Shown here in pieces: positions 27,501 through 36,964 of a DNA stretch of 52,364 nucleotides. Positions within the stretch are counted from its first letter, which is position 1. Each line of letters begins with the position of its first letter. This DNA is from Burkholderiaceae bacterium (GTDB taxonomy: Bacteria > Pseudomonadota > Gammaproteobacteria > Burkholderiales > Burkholderiaceae_E): NCBI GenBank assembly GCA_019635275.1, contig JAHBZV010000018.1:1-52364 (forward strand), read 5' to 3'. A program made the position numbers and the translations under genes. The notes beneath the pieces were generated by a model. That model did not search any database, had not been told where the DNA came from, and was given only the letters and a program-made list of their open reading frames with translations.

Positions 27501-28243
27501 AGCCCGTCGGGCGGCAGCTCGAAGTCGGCCGGAATCACGATGTTCACGCGATCGGGGTCGATCTCGACCGACGCGGACGCCTCGACCACCTCGGTCACCG
27601 TCTTCATCGCGACCCACAGACCCGACCAGCGTGACATCGCCCAGCCGTGCAGGCCGAGGTCGAGGTACTCCTGCACCGTCGCCGGATAGAACACCGGCAG
27701 CCCGCAGGCCTTGAAGACGTGGTCCGACTGGTGCGGCAGCGTCGAGGACTTCGCGCCGTGGTCGTCGCCGGCCAGCACCAGCACGCCACCGTGGCGGCTC
27801 GTGCCCGCCGCGTTGGCGTGCTTGAAGACGTCGCCGCTGCGGTCCACGCCCGGCCCCTTGCCGTACCACATCGCGAAGACGCCGTCGACGCGCGCCTTCG
27901 GCGACAGGTTCACCTGCTGGGTGCCCCAGATGCTGGTCGCGGCGATGTCCTCGTTCAGTCCCGGCTGGAAGACCACCTGGTGCGCCGCGAGGTGCTCGCG
28001 CGCCTTCCACAACGATTGGTCGAGGCCGCCGAGCGGCGAGCCGCGATAGCCCGAGACGAAGCCTGCGGTGTTCAGCCCGGCGCGGCGGTCGCGCTCGCGC
28101 TGCAGCATCGGCAGGCGCACCAGCGCCTGCGTGCCCGACATGAACGCGCGCCCGCGTTCGAGCGTGTACTTGTCGTCGAGCGTGACCTGCGCGAGCGCGC
28201 GCTCGAGGGCCTGCGAAACCGAACGCGGAACCGGTGCGTTCAT
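24503..28243 (-). CDS. Indolepyruvate ferredoxin oxidoreductase family protein (alpha-gamma fusion)
   Basis: A 1,246-residue single-chain 2-oxoacid:ferredoxin oxidoreductase. The N-terminal pyrimidine-binding part has GFVSGYRGSPLGGLDQSLW (about 61-79). The TPP-binding part has the GDGTYFHSG motif near 531. Two cysteine clusters, CEGCGDCSVQSSC near 680 and CNKDFSCLKGFC near 710, bind Fe-S. The C-terminal third, starting YGVLVTGVGGTGVVTVGQLL, is the gamma domain. Fused forms of this length are widespread in proteobacteria and oxidatively decarboxylate indolepyruvate or other aromatic/branched 2-oxo acids to acyl-CoA. A GGAGG site precedes the ATG. It is transcribed alone, 169 bp after nrdR. Confidence 0.88.
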   Translation of the reverse strand: MNAPVPRSVSQALERALAQVTLDDKYTLERGRAFMSGTQALVRLPMLQRERDRRAGLNTAGFVSGYRGSPLGGLDQSLWKAREHLAAHQVVFQPGLNEDIAATSIWGTQQVNLSPKARVDGVFAMWYGKGPGVDRSGDVFKHANAAGTSRHGGVLVLAGDDHGAKSSTLPHQSDHVFKACGLPVFYPATVQEYLDLGLHGWAMSRWSGLWVAMKTVTEVVEASASVEIDPDRVNIVIPADFELPPDGLNIRWPDTPLAQEARLFDYKWYASLAYVRANRLNHTVIDSPRAWFGIVTGGKAYLDTRQALLDLGLDEAACARIGVRLFKCGVVWPLEAQTVREFATGLDEILVVEEKRQIIEYALKEELYNWRDDVRPRVYGKFDEKDDRSGEWAMPRGRWLLPAHAELSPALIAKAIAARLLNPGKFGSKFELAGDLRAQIEARLAIIDAKERALAAPHAVVERVPTFCSGCPHNTSTHVPEGSRALAGIGCHYMANWMPERRTGTFTQMGGEGAPWIGQAPFTDEQHVFANLGDGTYFHSGILAIRAAIAAGVNITYKILYNDAVAMTGGQPIDGTLTVPQIVAQLDAEGAKKIVVVTDEPHRYDAVKGRPAMGGVEVHHRDHLDWVQRQLRETPGCTVLIYDQTCATEKRRRRKKIVDGKPGFPDPARRVVINEAVCEGCGDCSVQSSCVSVEPVETEFGRKRRINQSSCNKDFSCLKGFCPSFVTVEGGALRRGAVAPAERADASKAAAGDADPRADELPEAQPMPIESSGSRSYGVLVTGVGGTGVVTVGQLLGMAAHLEGKGVSVLDMAGLAQKGGAVFSHVQFAAAPGQLFATRIATGEADLVIGCDLVVTAGNEALSRMRADVTRAVVNADVMPTSDFLRNPDWHLPAPELRRNILDAAGERDVDFVEANTVAEALLGDALYTNPLLVGYAWQKGWLPLERRAIERAIELNGVQVAANRRAFDWGRRMAHDPDGVRRLIAPARPVRIVEFRRREAVAGQAPAPSNPAAVAAALDALIERREQELVAYQDRAYADRYRRLVDRVRAAEGERIGVDAGFELTEAVARYFFKLMAYKDEYEVARLHGDPAFVAGIAARFEGDLKLKFHFAPPLLARTDPKTGRPRKLAFGPWMMPVLRALAKLKFLRGTAFDPFGRTEERRAERALVSGYEKLMEEILPRLNTGNHAIAVELARIPEHIRGYGPVKQQHLHDARIRQAQWLAQFRGEPATANASLQAPATRAA

Positions 28244-28412
28244 CGTGATCTGCCTCCGGACGGGGTGGGTGTCCTCGTGAACGGGCCGCTTGCGCGCGGT
28301 GGCGCGCGAGCGGCAGCGACCGGCGCGCTCGTGGCGCGCCGGCGCCGATTATCCGTCAGATCGCGCGCAGCGCCGGGGTCGCGGCGCGCGGGCGGCCGCG
28401 CAGACCCGCCGC

Positions 28413-28877
28413 TCAGCCCCTGCGCTTGCGCGCCTGCACTTCCAGGATGACGTCGGCGAACTCGTCGACGTCCTCGAAACTGCGGTACACGGATGCGAAG
28501 CGCACGTAGGCCACCTTGTCGAGCTTCTTCAGCTCGCGCATCACCAGCTCGCCGATGCGCTCGCTGGGCACCTCGCGCAGGCCGAGACTGAGCAGCTTCT
28601 CCTCGATCCGGTGGATCGCCGCGTCGACCGCCTCGGCGCTCACCGGCCGCTTGCGCAGCGCGAGCGCCATCGACGCGCGCATCTTGCGCCGGTCGAAGTC
28701 GGTGCGAACGCCGTTCTTCTTCACCACGGCCGGCAACGCCAGTTCGACGCGCTCGTAGGTGGTGAAGCGCTTGTCGCAGTTCAGGCAACGACGGCGCCGC
28801 CGGGTGCTGGCGCCGTCGTCGGACTCGCGGGTCTCGATGACCTGGGTGTCGGGGTGGTCGCAGAACGGGCAGCGCAT
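28413..28877 (-). CDS. nrdR: Transcriptional repressor NrdR
   Basis: A 154-residue zinc-ribbon/ATP-cone repressor of ribonucleotide reductase genes. The ribbon cysteines are C3, C6, C31 and C34, with the [16 protein letters not shown] stretch between them. The ATP-cone (about 49-139) opens [16 protein letters not shown] and includes [17 protein letters not shown]. Length is standard. It starts 16 bp after the glyA stop, so the two form an operon, a common arrangement in betaproteobacteria. Confidence 0.96.
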   Translation of the reverse strand: MRCPFCDHPDTQVIETRESDDGASTRRRRRCLNCDKRFTTYERVELALPAVVKKNGVRTDFDRRKMRASMALALRKRPVSAEAVDAAIHRIEEKLLSLGLREVPSERIGELVMRELKKLDKVAYVRFASVYRSFEDVDEFADVILEVQARKRRG

Positions 28878-28893
28878 CGCGCGCTCGCGCCGT

Positions 28894-30147
28894 TCAACCG
28901 TAGACCGGGAACTTCGCGGTCAGCTGACCGACCTTCTCGCGCACCATCGCCAGCTTCGCGGCATCGCCCGGATGGTCGAGCACGTCGGCGATCAGGTGTC
29001 CGACCAGGCGCGCCTCCTCGTCGCGGAAGCCGCGGGTGGTCATCGCCGGCGTGCCGAGGCGGATCCCGCTGGTGACCATCGGCTTCTCGGGGTCGTTCGG
29101 GATCGCGTTCTTGTTGCAGGTGATGTGTGCCTCGCCCAGCACGCGCTCGGCCTCCTTGCCGGTGATGCGCTTGGCGCGCAGGTCGACCAGCATCAGGTGC
29201 GACTCGGTGCGGCCCGAGACGATGCGCAGCCCGCGCTCGATCAGCGTCTGCGCGAGCACCTGCGCGTTGGTCGCGACCTGCTGCTGGTAGGCCTTGAACG
29301 ACGGCTGCAGCGCCTCGTGGAACGCGACCGCCTTGGCGGCGATCACGTGCATCAGCGGCCCGCCCTGCAGGCCGGGGAAGATCGCCGAGTTGACCGCCTT
29401 CTCGTGGCGTTCCGGCATCAGGATGAAGCCGCCGCGCGGGCCGCGCAGGCTCTTGTGCGTCGTCGACGTCACGATGTCGGCGTGCGGCACCGGATTCGGG
29501 TAGACGCCGGCGGCGATCAGGCCCGAGTAGTGCGCCATGTCGACCATCAGCAGCGCGCCGACGTCCTTCGCGACCTTCGCGAAGCGCTCCCAGTCGATGC
29601 GAAGGCTGTAGGCCGACGCACCGGCGATGATCAGCTTCGGCCTGTGCTCGTGCGCCTTGCGCTCCATCGCGTCGTAGTCGATCGCCTCGGCCTCGTTCAG
29701 GCCATAGGAGACGACGTTGAACCACTTGCCCGACATGTTCAGCGCCATGCCGTGCGTGAGGTGGCCGCCCTCGGCGAGGCTCATCCCCATGATGGTGTCG
29801 CCGGGCTTCAGGAACGCGAGGAACACCGCCTCGTTCGCCTGGGCACCGGAGTGCGGCTGCACGTTGGCGCATTCGGCGCCGAACAGCCGCTTGATGCGCT
29901 CGATCGCCAGTTGCTCGGCGACGTCGACGTACTCGCAACCGCCGTAGTAGCGCTTGCCCGGATACCCCTCGGCGTACTTGTTGGTGAGCTGGCTGCCTTG
30001 CGCGGCCATCACCGCCGGGCTCGCGTAGTTCTCGGACGCGATCAGCTCGATGTGGGCTTCCTGGCGCTGGTTCTCCAGCCGGATCGCGTTCCAGAGTTCG
30101 GGGTCGGTCAGGGAAATGCCGTGGTTGCGGTCGAACATTTGGGTCAC
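28894..30147 (-). CDS. glyA: Serine hydroxymethyltransferase
   Basis: A 417-residue PLP enzyme that interconverts serine and glycine with transfer of a one-carbon unit to tetrahydrofolate. It shows [63 protein letters not shown] and the cofactor lysine K232 in [14 protein letters not shown]. Length is typical. nrdR follows directly. No glycine riboswitch or other leader structure is visible in the 64 bp upstream; a TAGAAT that could serve as a -10 lies there. Confidence 0.97.
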   Translation of the reverse strand: MTQMFDRNHGISLTDPELWNAIRLENQRQEAHIELIASENYASPAVMAAQGSQLTNKYAEGYPGKRYYGGCEYVDVAEQLAIERIKRLFGAECANVQPHSGAQANEAVFLAFLKPGDTIMGMSLAEGGHLTHGMALNMSGKWFNVVSYGLNEAEAIDYDAMERKAHEHRPKLIIAGASAYSLRIDWERFAKVAKDVGALLMVDMAHYSGLIAAGVYPNPVPHADIVTSTTHKSLRGPRGGFILMPERHEKAVNSAIFPGLQGGPLMHVIAAKAVAFHEALQPSFKAYQQQVATNAQVLAQTLIERGLRIVSGRTESHLMLVDLRAKRITGKEAERVLGEAHITCNKNAIPNDPEKPMVTSGIRLGTPAMTTRGFRDEEARLVGHLIADVLDHPGDAAKLAMVREKVGQLTAKFPVYG

Positions 30148-30211
30148 CTGGTGGCGCCGGTGTCACGCGGCACCTGCGATTCTAAAGGATCGGGCTGCGG
30201 GCCTGTTCACC

Positions 30212-30889
30212 CTAGGGGCGCGCCTCGACGTCGTCGAGCGCCGCCCCGGGTACGGCCTCGAGGTGCGCCACGTCGGCCCACGCGATGAGGCCGAATTCGC
30301 GGCCGTCCCATCCGATGCGGTTCAGGCTGGCGTTGAGCAGGTCGTGCCGGCGCGGCGCCTCCAGCGGCAGCCCGGTGGCCATCCGGTAGGCGATGTCCAG
30401 CACGCCGCCGTGCGTGACGACGACCACGGTCTGCCCCGGGTGGCGCCGCACGAGGTCGAGCAGCGCCGAAGCGACGCGCGCGTGGAACGTGCGCAGCGAC
30501 TCGCCACCGCCGGGCAGTCCGAAATCGGGCTCGCGCGAACGCCAGCGTCTCCAGGCCTCGGCCTCGACGCGCTCCAGCTCGTCGTGCGTGCGCCCCTCGA
30601 AGCTGCCGTAGTGGCGCTCGCGCAGCCGGGAATCGAAGCGCGTCGCGAGGCCGCGCGCCGCCGCGATCGGCTCGGCGGTCTGGCGAGCGCGTGCCAGGTC
30701 GCTCGCGTACACGGCGTCGAGCGGCCAGCCGGCCAGCCGCCGGCCGGTGAGCGCCGCCTGCGCCAGGCCTTCGTCGTCCAGCGCGATGTCGATCTGCCCC
30801 TGGAAGCGCCGTTCGCGATTCCAGGCGGTGACGCCGTGGCGGATCAGCACCAGCTCGGTGTGCGGGCGATCGCCCGCTTGCGCGCTCAA
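30212..30889 (-). CDS. Histidine phosphatase family protein (phosphoglycerate-mutase-like)
   Basis: A 225-residue member of histidine phosphatase branch 1. The RHG motif is R17-H18-G19 in LVLIRHGVTAWNRERRFQGQ. The downstream ASDLARARQTAEPIA, the acid residue in RERHYGSFEG and the second histidine in VVVVTHGGVLD are all present. It may act on phosphoglycerate, alpha-ribazole phosphate or another phosphoester; the substrate is not determined by sequence. I place the start at the TTG at 30889. It overlaps the TGA of the preceding gene (TTGA), which suggests translational coupling, and no better start precedes the RHG motif. Confidence 0.8.
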   Translation of the reverse strand: MSAQAGDRPHTELVLIRHGVTAWNRERRFQGQIDIALDDEGLAQAALTGRRLAGWPLDAVYASDLARARQTAEPIAAARGLATRFDSRLRERHYGSFEGRTHDELERVEAEAWRRWRSREPDFGLPGGGESLRTFHARVASALLDLVRRHPGQTVVVVTHGGVLDIAYRMATGLPLEAPRRHDLLNASLNRIGWDGREFGLIAWADVAHLEAVPGAALDDVEARP

Positions 30890-31524
30890 CGTGAAACCGG
30901 CGCGAGTCTCGGGTTCAGCGTGTAGGTGCCGGTGATCGACGCCTCGCCGAGCCGATGGTGCGCGATCACCTTGCGCGCGTCGGCACCGCCGAAGCGGCCC
31001 ATCAGCGGCAGCCGCTCGACGTCGAGCGCGTACACCGTGAACACGTAGCGGTGGACGATCGAGTCGTTCCACGGCGGGCACGGGCCGTCGTAACCGTAAT
31101 AGTCGCCGGCCATGTCGTGGTCGTCGGCGAACCACGCGGTGTAGTCGTTGATGCCCTGCCGGGCGCCGTGCCGCGCGGCAGGCCCCGACTTGCCTTTCGG
31201 CGTCACCTTGTCCGAGTACTCGCCGGCGGCGATCGCATCGAGGCTCGCCGGCAGGTCGACCAGGATCCAGTGGAAGAACTCCACCCGCTTGAGCGTCGAC
31301 GGAATCTCGCGCCCCTCCTGGTTTACGTCGTCGGGGCGGCTCGGCACGTCGGGATCGTGGCAGATGATCGCAAACGAGCGAGTGCCCACCGGCGCCCCCG
31401 ACCACGACAGCTGCGGGTTGCGGTTCGACGACAGCGTCACGTGCGACTTCGGATCGATGCGGCAGAACGCGAACTCGGGCGCGAGGGGCTGCCCGTCGGC
31501 GAAGGATTCACTGAACAGTCTCAT
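30886..31524 (-). CDS. YbhB/YbcL family Raf kinase inhibitor-like protein (PEBP)
   Basis: A 212-residue phosphatidylethanolamine-binding-protein-type domain: NPQLSWSGAPVGTRSFAIIC, then HDPDVPS, FFHWILVDLPASL, YYGYDGPCPPWNDSIVHRY and a C-terminal RLPLMGRF...ITGTYTL. Bacterial members are soluble and poorly characterised. The protein is longer than E. coli YbhB (about 158 residues) through insertions around 80-95 and 120-140. The ATG at 31524 begins the conserved MRLFSESFADGQ; the upstream open frame is antisense to other coding and has no homology. The next gene overlaps its stop. Confidence 0.82.
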   Translation of the reverse strand: MRLFSESFADGQPLAPEFAFCRIDPKSHVTLSSNRNPQLSWSGAPVGTRSFAIICHDPDVPSRPDDVNQEGREIPSTLKRVEFFHWILVDLPASLDAIAAGEYSDKVTPKGKSGPAARHGARQGINDYTAWFADDHDMAGDYYGYDGPCPPWNDSIVHRYVFTVYALDVERLPLMGRFGGADARKVIAHHRLGEASITGTYTLNPRLAPVSR

Positions 31525-31645
31525 TCGATGGATCTCCCTGGCCGCGGCGGTGCGCGGCATTCCCAATCGAACCTTACCGCGAGCGGCGCGCCCTTGCACC
31601 TCTCGGGTCTCGTCGGCCGCGCCGCCCCGCACCGATTGTTCCCGG

Positions 31646-32092
31646 TCAAGCCGGCGGCACCCGGATCCAGAGCGTGACCGGCCCGTCGTTGACGAGCGCC
31701 ACCTGCATGTCGGCGCCGAAGCGCCCGCACGCGACGTCCGGGTGCCGGGCACGAGCCGCCTCGACGAAGCGCTCGTACAGCCGGCGCCCTTCGTCGGGCG
31801 CCGCGGCCCGCGAAAAACCCGGCCGGTTGCCGCCGTCGGTATCCGCTGCCAGCGTGAACTGCGAGACGACGAGCAGCGCGCCGGCGACGTCCTGCACGCT
31901 GCGATTCATCCGCCCGTCGTCGTCGGGAAAACAGCGCAGTTTCAGGACTCGTTCGAGCAGTCGTTCGCAGCCGGCGTCGGTGTCGCCCCGCTCGGCGCAA
32001 TAGAAGACGAGCAGCCCGCGGCCGATGCGCCCGACCGGCTCTGCGGAGATCTTCACCTCGGCGCCCGCCACCCGCTGCAGCAGCGCGATCAT
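31646..32092 (-). CDS. dtd: D-aminoacyl-tRNA deacylase
   Basis: A 148-residue DTD that removes D-amino acids (and glycine from tRNA-Ala) mischarged on tRNA. It begins MIALLQRVAGAEV and has the two signature motifs: SQFTLAADTDGGNRPGFSRA at 77-96 and NDGPVT at 135-140, which form the active site across the dimer. Length is standard. It starts 8 bp after the tyrS stop on the same strand. Pairing with tyrS is biologically apt because DTD was first known for D-Tyr-tRNA. Confidence 0.95.
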   Translation of the reverse strand: MIALLQRVAGAEVKISAEPVGRIGRGLLVFYCAERGDTDAGCERLLERVLKLRCFPDDDGRMNRSVQDVAGALLVVSQFTLAADTDGGNRPGFSRAAAPDEGRRLYERFVEAARARHPDVACGRFGADMQVALVNDGPVTLWIRVPPA

Positions 32093-32100
32093 CGCGGGGA

Positions 32101-33432
32101 TCAGGCTGCCGCTTCGAGCGTGACCCGCGCGAACCGGCGCTTGCCCACCTGCACGACGTACGTGCCGGCGGGCAGCTTCAGCGCCTTGTCCTCGACCCGC
32201 TCGCCGTCGATGCGCACGCCGCCCTGCTCGATGTTCCGGTTCGCCTCGGTGGTCGACGGCGCCAGCTGCGCCTGCTTGAGCAGCTGCGCGATCGGCATCG
32301 GCGCACCGCGCAGCACCACCTCCGGGATGTTCTCCGGCAGCGCGCCGTGGCGAAAGCGCGCCTCGAATTCGGCCAGCGCGGCATCGGCCGCGGCGTGCGA
32401 GTGGAAGCGCTCGACGATCTCCTGCGCGAGCGCGACCTTGGCGTCGCGCGGGTTGCGCCCGGCCGCGCATTCCTCCCGCAACTGCGCAATCTGCGCCAGC
32501 GAGCGGAACGACAGCAGCTCGTAGTAGCGCCACATCAGCTCGTCGGAGATCGACATCAGCTTGCCGAACATCTGCGCCGGCGCCTCGGTGATCCCGACGT
32601 AGTTGTTCTTCGACTTCGACATCTTCTCGACGCCGTCCAGGCCCTCGAGCAGCGGCATCGTCAGGATGCACTGCGGCTCCTGGCCGTACTCGCGCTGCAG
32701 CTCGCGCCCCACCAGCAGGTTGAACTTCTGGTCGGTGCCGCCCAGTTCGATGTCGGACTTCAGCGCAACCGAATCGTAGCCCTGCATCAGCGGGTAGAGC
32801 AGCTCGTGCACCGAGATCGGCACGCCGGCGCGGAATCGCTTGGTGAAGTCGTCGCGCTCCATCATCCGCGCCAGCGTGTACTTCGCCGCCAGCTGGATCA
32901 TGCCGCGCGCGCCCAGCGGGTCGGACCACTCGGAGTTGTAGCGGATCTCGGTACGCTCGCGATCGAGCACGAGGCTGGCCTGCTCGAAGTAGGTCTTCGC
33001 GTTCTGCTCGATCTGCTCGCGGGTCAGCGGCGGCCGGGTCGTGTTGCGGCCGGACGGGTCGCCGATCATCGCGGTGAAGTCGCCGATCAGGAAGATCACC
33101 CGGTGCCCGAGGTCCTGGAGCTGGCGCATCTTGTTCAGCACGACCGTGTGTCCCAGGTGCAGGTCGGGCGCGGTCGGGTCCAGGCCGAGCTTGATCCGCA
33201 GCGGGGCGCCGGTGGCCTCGCTGCGCGCCAGCTTGGCGAGCCAGTCGGACTCGACGAGTAGCTCCTCGCAGCCGCGCAGGCTGATGGCCAGTGCCTCCCG
33301 GGCCCGGTCGGTCACCGGCCAGCCGGCTGGGGCGGCAGCACCGGCAGAGCCAGCCTGGGCAGCGGCGCCGGTGGCGCCCGCGGGGGCGCCGCGTTCGGGG
33401 CCCGTCGGTCTGTGTGCGCCGTCCATCGTCAT
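32101..33432 (-). CDS. tyrS: Tyrosyl-tRNA synthetase
   Basis: A class I aminoacyl-tRNA synthetase of 443 residues. The HIGH motif reads HLGH at 92-95 in [20 protein letters not shown] and the KMSKS motif is intact in [16 protein letters not shown]-terminal S4-like RNA-binding domain (about 375-440) follows. The KMSKS spelling marks the TyrRS form common in betaproteobacteria. The first 40 residues are an Ala/Gly/Pro-rich extension not needed by the fold. The ATG at 33432 is preferred over upstream in-frame codons, although an ATG two codons later is also possible. dtd follows. Confidence 0.93.
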   Translation of the reverse strand: MTMDGAHRPTGPERGAPAGATGAAAQAGSAGAAAPAGWPVTDRAREALAISLRGCEELLVESDWLAKLARSEATGAPLRIKLGLDPTAPDLHLGHTVVLNKMRQLQDLGHRVIFLIGDFTAMIGDPSGRNTTRPPLTREQIEQNAKTYFEQASLVLDRERTEIRYNSEWSDPLGARGMIQLAAKYTLARMMERDDFTKRFRAGVPISVHELLYPLMQGYDSVALKSDIELGGTDQKFNLLVGRELQREYGQEPQCILTMPLLEGLDGVEKMSKSKNNYVGITEAPAQMFGKLMSISDELMWRYYELLSFRSLAQIAQLREECAAGRNPRDAKVALAQEIVERFHSHAAADAALAEFEARFRHGALPENIPEVVLRGAPMPIAQLLKQAQLAPSTTEANRNIEQGGVRIDGERVEDKALKLPAGTYVVQVGKRRFARVTLEAAA

Positions 33433-33606
33433 TTCGTGACAGGTTTCCTGGATTGATCCGGTAGAATCGGCCGCTGTTCCCGGACCGGCCGGGCGGCGCC
33501 GCTGGCACCGCCGAATTCGCCGGGCCGAGGGGCCAGATTCTAGCCGAGGGTTCACAGGCTCCCGGCGACGAAGCCGAACCTCAGACCGGACGAGCCTGAC
33601 AGCCCG

Positions 33607-34947
33607 ATGAGCCAGCTACCCCTGCCCAGCTTCCCCAAGGTCGCAACCGCTGTCGCCGCGACGCTGACCCTGGCCGCCGTCACCGCCTTCGGTACCGCGC
33701 CGCTGCGCGAGGTCGACCTGCCGCCGGTGCAGACCATCGTCGAGAGCGTCGCGATCGCTCCGGCGGTCCGCTCGGCCGAAGACGCCCCCGGCCTGCTGCA
33801 GCCGTACGTGCGCTCCGAGCGCATCCAGCGCGGCGAGACGCTCGCCTCGCTGCTCGACCGGCTCGGCGCAACCGACAGCGAATTCCAGAAGTTCGTGGCC
33901 TCCGACGCCCGCGCGCGCAAGCTGATGCAACTGCAAGCCGGGCGCACCGTCACCGCCGAGATCGACGAGGCCGGTCGGGTGCAGTCGCTGCAGTACCGCT
34001 ACGCCAGTATCGACACCGAATCGGCCTACGCGGCGCAGCCCACCGGGCGGGTCACGATCCATCGCGACGCAGGCCGGTTCGAGGCTCGCGACGAGCCGAT
34101 CGTCCTCGAGCGCCAGGTAGCGATGGGCATCGCCGAGATCCGCACGTCGCTGTTCGCAGCGATCGACGCCGCGGGAATCCCCGACGCCGTCGCCAGCCAG
34201 ATCGCCGACATCCTCGACGGCGAGGTCGATTTCACCCGCGACCTGCGACGGGGCGACACGCTTCGCGTCGTCTACGAGGTGGTGCGCGAAGCCGACAGCC
34301 TCGATCCGCCGAGCATCGGGCGCATCCTGGCGCTGGAATTCTCGGTCAACCGCAGCCGCCACGAGGCCGTCTGGTTCGACCGCGACGGCTCGGGACAGGG
34401 CGAGTACTTTTCCTTCGACGGCCGCAGCCTGCGCAAGGCGTTCCTGCAGCATCCGGTCGAGTTCAGCCGCATCTCGTCGGGCTTCAGCCACGCGCGGATG
34501 CACCCGATCCTCAAGTACACCCGCGAGCACAAGGGGGTGGACTTCGCCGCCCCGATCGGCACCAAGGTGCGCAGCTCCGGCGACGGCATCGTCGAGTTCA
34601 TCGGCCAGCAGCGCGGCTACGGCAACGTCATCGAGATCCGCCACCGCAACGGCGTCTCGACGCTCTACGCGCACCTCAACGGCTTCGCGTCCGGGCTTTC
34701 GCACGGCGCCCGGGTCGCGCAGGGCGAGGTCATCGGCTTCGTCGGCACCACGGGCTGGTCGACGGGGCCGCACCTGCACTACGAGTTCAAGGTCAACGGC
34801 GACCAGGTCGATCCGCTTTCGGTCGCGATGCCCGAATCGGCCCCGCTCGACGCCGGCGAGCGCGACCGGTTCGTCGCGCAGACCTCCGGGCTGCGCACCC
34901 GCCTGGCCCAACTCGACGGCGTCGTCCGCCTCGCCCGTTTCGAGTAG
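33607..34947 (+). CDS. M23 family peptidoglycan metallopeptidase (MepM/YebA-like)
   Basis: A 446-residue envelope endopeptidase. An N-terminal hydrophobic segment (about 9-28) anchors or exports it. A LysM/OapA-like region with [17 protein letters not shown] (about 75-92) precedes the C-terminal LytM domain. Zinc ligands are present: H308 and D312 in [11 protein letters not shown], and HLHYEF with H389 and H391. The family cleaves D-Ala-mDAP cross-links so that the sacculus can grow. It is divergent from tyrS and followed after 25 bp by anmK, so cell-wall cleavage and recycling are linked here. Confidence 0.88.
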   Translation: MSQLPLPSFPKVATAVAATLTLAAVTAFGTAPLREVDLPPVQTIVESVAIAPAVRSAEDAPGLLQPYVRSERIQRGETLASLLDRLGATDSEFQKFVASDARARKLMQLQAGRTVTAEIDEAGRVQSLQYRYASIDTESAYAAQPTGRVTIHRDAGRFEARDEPIVLERQVAMGIAEIRTSLFAAIDAAGIPDAVASQIADILDGEVDFTRDLRRGDTLRVVYEVVREADSLDPPSIGRILALEFSVNRSRHEAVWFDRDGSGQGEYFSFDGRSLRKAFLQHPVEFSRISSGFSHARMHPILKYTREHKGVDFAAPIGTKVRSSGDGIVEFIGQQRGYGNVIEIRHRNGVSTLYAHLNGFASGLSHGARVAQGEVIGFVGTTGWSTGPHLHYEFKVNGDQVDPLSVAMPESAPLDAGERDRFVAQTSGLRTRLAQLDGVVRLARFE

Positions 34948-34972
34948 GCGCGGCCCGCGGGCGCCCGAAACC

Positions 34973-36109
34973 GTGCGCCGCTTCATCGGGCTGATGTCGG
35001 GCACCAGCGTCGACGCGGTCGACGGCGCGCTGGTCGAGTTCGAGCCGCGTTCCGATTTCCACTCGCATGGCGCCGGCCTGCGCACCACCGCGTTCGCCAG
35101 CCGCCCGATCCGTCCGGCGCTGCGCGACGAACTCGAGGCGCTGCAGTCGCCGGGGGCGGACGAGCTGGCCCGCGCCGCGCTCGCCGCCAACGCCCTGTCC
35201 GACACGTACGCCGAGGTCGTCGCCGACCTGCTCGCTGCGTCGGGCTGCCCCGCGACGTCGATTGCCGCCATCGGCGCGCACGGCCAGACGGTGCGGCACC
35301 GGCCGGAACTGGGCTACACGATCCAGCTGCTCAATCCGGCCCGCCTGGCCGAGGCGACCGGCATCACCGTGGTCTGCGACCTGCGCGCGGCCGACGTCGC
35401 GGCCGGAGGCCAGGGGGCGCCGCTGGCGCCAGCCTTCCACGCGCAGGTGTTTCGCCACGACGGCGAGCGGCGCGCCGTCGTCAACCTCGGCGGAATCGCC
35501 AACGTGAGCCTGCTGCCGCCCGGCGCGCTAGCCGATCCGGTGATCGGCTTCGACACCGGACCGGCGAACACGCTGCTCGACGCCTGGTGCCGGCGGCACA
35601 CCGGCGCGGATTTCGACCGCGACGGCGATTGGGCGCGCGGCGGCCAGGTCGATGCGGCGCTGCTGGCCGCGTGGTTGGCCGAGCCTTACTTCGGGCTGGC
35701 GCCACCCAAGAGCACCGGCCGCGACCTGTTCAACGCCGACTGGCTCGACCGCACGCTGGCCCGCCACCCGGGCGCGACGCCGCCGCGCGACGTGCAGGCT
35801 ACGCTGATCGAACTGAGCGCGGCGACGGTCGGGCGGGCGTGCCGCGACTTCGGGGCAGAACGGGTCTTCGTCTGCGGAGGCGGGGCCCGGAACGCGTTCA
35901 TGATGGAGCGTCTCGCCGCCCATTGCGCGCCGGCGCCGGTCGCATCCACGCAGGGGCTCGGCATCGACCCGCAAGCGGTGGAAGCGGCCGCCTTTGCCTG
36001 GCTGGCCGCTCGACGGATCGACGGATTGGCCGGCAACCTTGCGTCGGTCACCGGCGCGCGCGGCGCGCGCGTGCTCGGCCTGCTGGCCGAGCCGCGGCCG
36101 CGCGATTGA
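34973..36109 (+). CDS. anmK: Anhydro-N-acetylmuramic acid kinase
   Basis: A 378-residue kinase of the ASKHA fold that hydrates and phosphorylates 1,6-anhydroMurNAc to MurNAc-6-phosphate in peptidoglycan recycling. It begins RRFIGLMSGTSVDAVDGALV and includes AIGAHGQTVRHRP, VNLGGIANVSLLP, GFDTGPANTLLDAW and FVCGGGARNAFMM, all AnmK hallmarks. The start is a GTG. Its substrate is what lytic transglycosylases, such as the one at 10335-11429, release. The stop codon abuts the end of the convergent erpA gene with no spacer. Confidence 0.94.
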   Translation: MRRFIGLMSGTSVDAVDGALVEFEPRSDFHSHGAGLRTTAFASRPIRPALRDELEALQSPGADELARAALAANALSDTYAEVVADLLAASGCPATSIAAIGAHGQTVRHRPELGYTIQLLNPARLAEATGITVVCDLRAADVAAGGQGAPLAPAFHAQVFRHDGERRAVVNLGGIANVSLLPPGALADPVIGFDTGPANTLLDAWCRRHTGADFDRDGDWARGGQVDAALLAAWLAEPYFGLAPPKSTGRDLFNADWLDRTLARHPGATPPRDVQATLIELSAATVGRACRDFGAERVFVCGGGARNAFMMERLAAHCAPAPVASTQGLGIDPQAVEAAAFAWLAARRIDGLAGNLASVTGARGARVLGLLAEPRPRD

Positions 36110-36457
36110 TCAGGAGAACGAGGAGCCGCAGCCGCAGGTGCTGGTTGCGTTCGGATTCTTGATCACGAACTGCGCGCCCTGCAGGTCTTCCTTGTAGTCG
36201 ATCTCGGCCCCGACGAGGTACTGGAAGCTCATCGCGTCGATGAGCAGCGTGACCCCGCCCTTCTCCATGACGGTGTCGTCCTCGTTGGTTTCCTCGTCGA
36301 ACGTGAAGCCGTACTGGAAGCCGGAACAGCCTCCGCCCTGCACGAACACGCGCAGTTTCAGGGCCGGGTTGCCCTCTTCGTCGATCAGTTCCTTGACCTT
36401 GGCGGCCGCGCTGTCGGTGAACAGCAGCGGCGCGGGCATTTCGGCGACAGCACTCAT
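36110..36457 (-). CDS. erpA: Iron-sulfur cluster insertion protein ErpA
   Basis: A 115-residue A-type Fe-S carrier that delivers clusters to apoproteins. The three ligand cysteines are C44 in [15 protein letters not shown] and C108/C110 in the C-terminal [26 protein letters not shown] is typical of ErpA. The ATG that starts [10 protein letters not shown] follows a GGAGG site; the upstream TTG extension is discarded. It is convergent with anmK. Confidence 0.95.
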   Translation of the reverse strand: MSAVAEMPAPLLFTDSAAAKVKELIDEEGNPALKLRVFVQGGGCSGFQYGFTFDEETNEDDTVMEKGGVTLLIDAMSFQYLVGAEIDYKEDLQGAQFVIKNPNATSTCGCGSSFS

Positions 36458-36555
36458 CGGTTGAACCTCCGTTGGCCGGGTATTGTAGGGTGCGGCCAGA
36501 AACCGCGCCAGCAACGGGGCATTTCCGCTTGGGCGTCGCGCGGCCCTCGCGCGAC

Positions 36556-36951
36556 CTACTCGTTGCTGGCAGCCAGTTTGAGGTCGGGACGGCCGTCTTC
36601 AAGGTGCGCGAGCGCACCGTCGAGCACCGCGCCGTGGTGCATCTCGATCGCCCGGTAACGGATCTCGCCACTGACCTGTGCCTTCGGCTGCAGCTCGAGC
36701 AGTTCGTCGGCCTGCACCGGCCCGACGATCGTGCCGTTGACCACCAGGTGGGCCGCGCGGACCTGCCCCTCGATGCGCGCGTTCTCCGACAGCACGAGCA
36801 TGCTCGGCTCGCCTTCCTCGGCGATCACGTTGCCGCGGACCTCGCCATCGATGCGCAGGCCCCCCTTGAAGCGGACGTCGCCGCGGATCGCCGTGCCGGC
36901 GCCGATCAGGCAGTCGATCGTGCCCGTATTGAGCTTCTTCTTGCCGAACAT
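36556..36951 (-). CDS. Bactofilin (polymer-forming cytoskeletal protein)
   Basis: A 131-residue bactofilin. After a short [10 protein letters not shown] membrane-targeting type N-terminus, it consists of a right-handed beta-helix of short hydrophobic repeats: [57 protein letters not shown]. Bactofilins polymerise without nucleotide and often localise cell-wall enzymes. A GAGGAG site precedes the ATG. It starts 13 bp after the coiled-coil membrane protein gene on the same strand, so the two are likely cotranscribed and may work together. Confidence 0.9.
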   Translation of the reverse strand: MFGKKKLNTGTIDCLIGAGTAIRGDVRFKGGLRIDGEVRGNVIAEEGEPSMLVLSENARIEGQVRAAHLVVNGTIVGPVQADELLELQPKAQVSGEIRYRAIEMHHGAVLDGALAHLEDGRPDLKLAASNE

Positions 36952-36964
36952 TGCTCCTCCTCGC

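Noticed and set aside
28244-28412. GC-rich hairpins between the indolepyruvate oxidoreductase gene and nrdR as an RNA gene or terminator
   Set aside because: Short GC palindromes are present, but there is no T-tract, no promoter pair and no sign of a conserved RNA fold.
33462-33467. TAGAAT as a -10 for the M23 peptidase gene
   Set aside because: The hexamer is good, but no acceptable -35 lies 16-18 bp upstream; it is not strong enough to list as a promoter.
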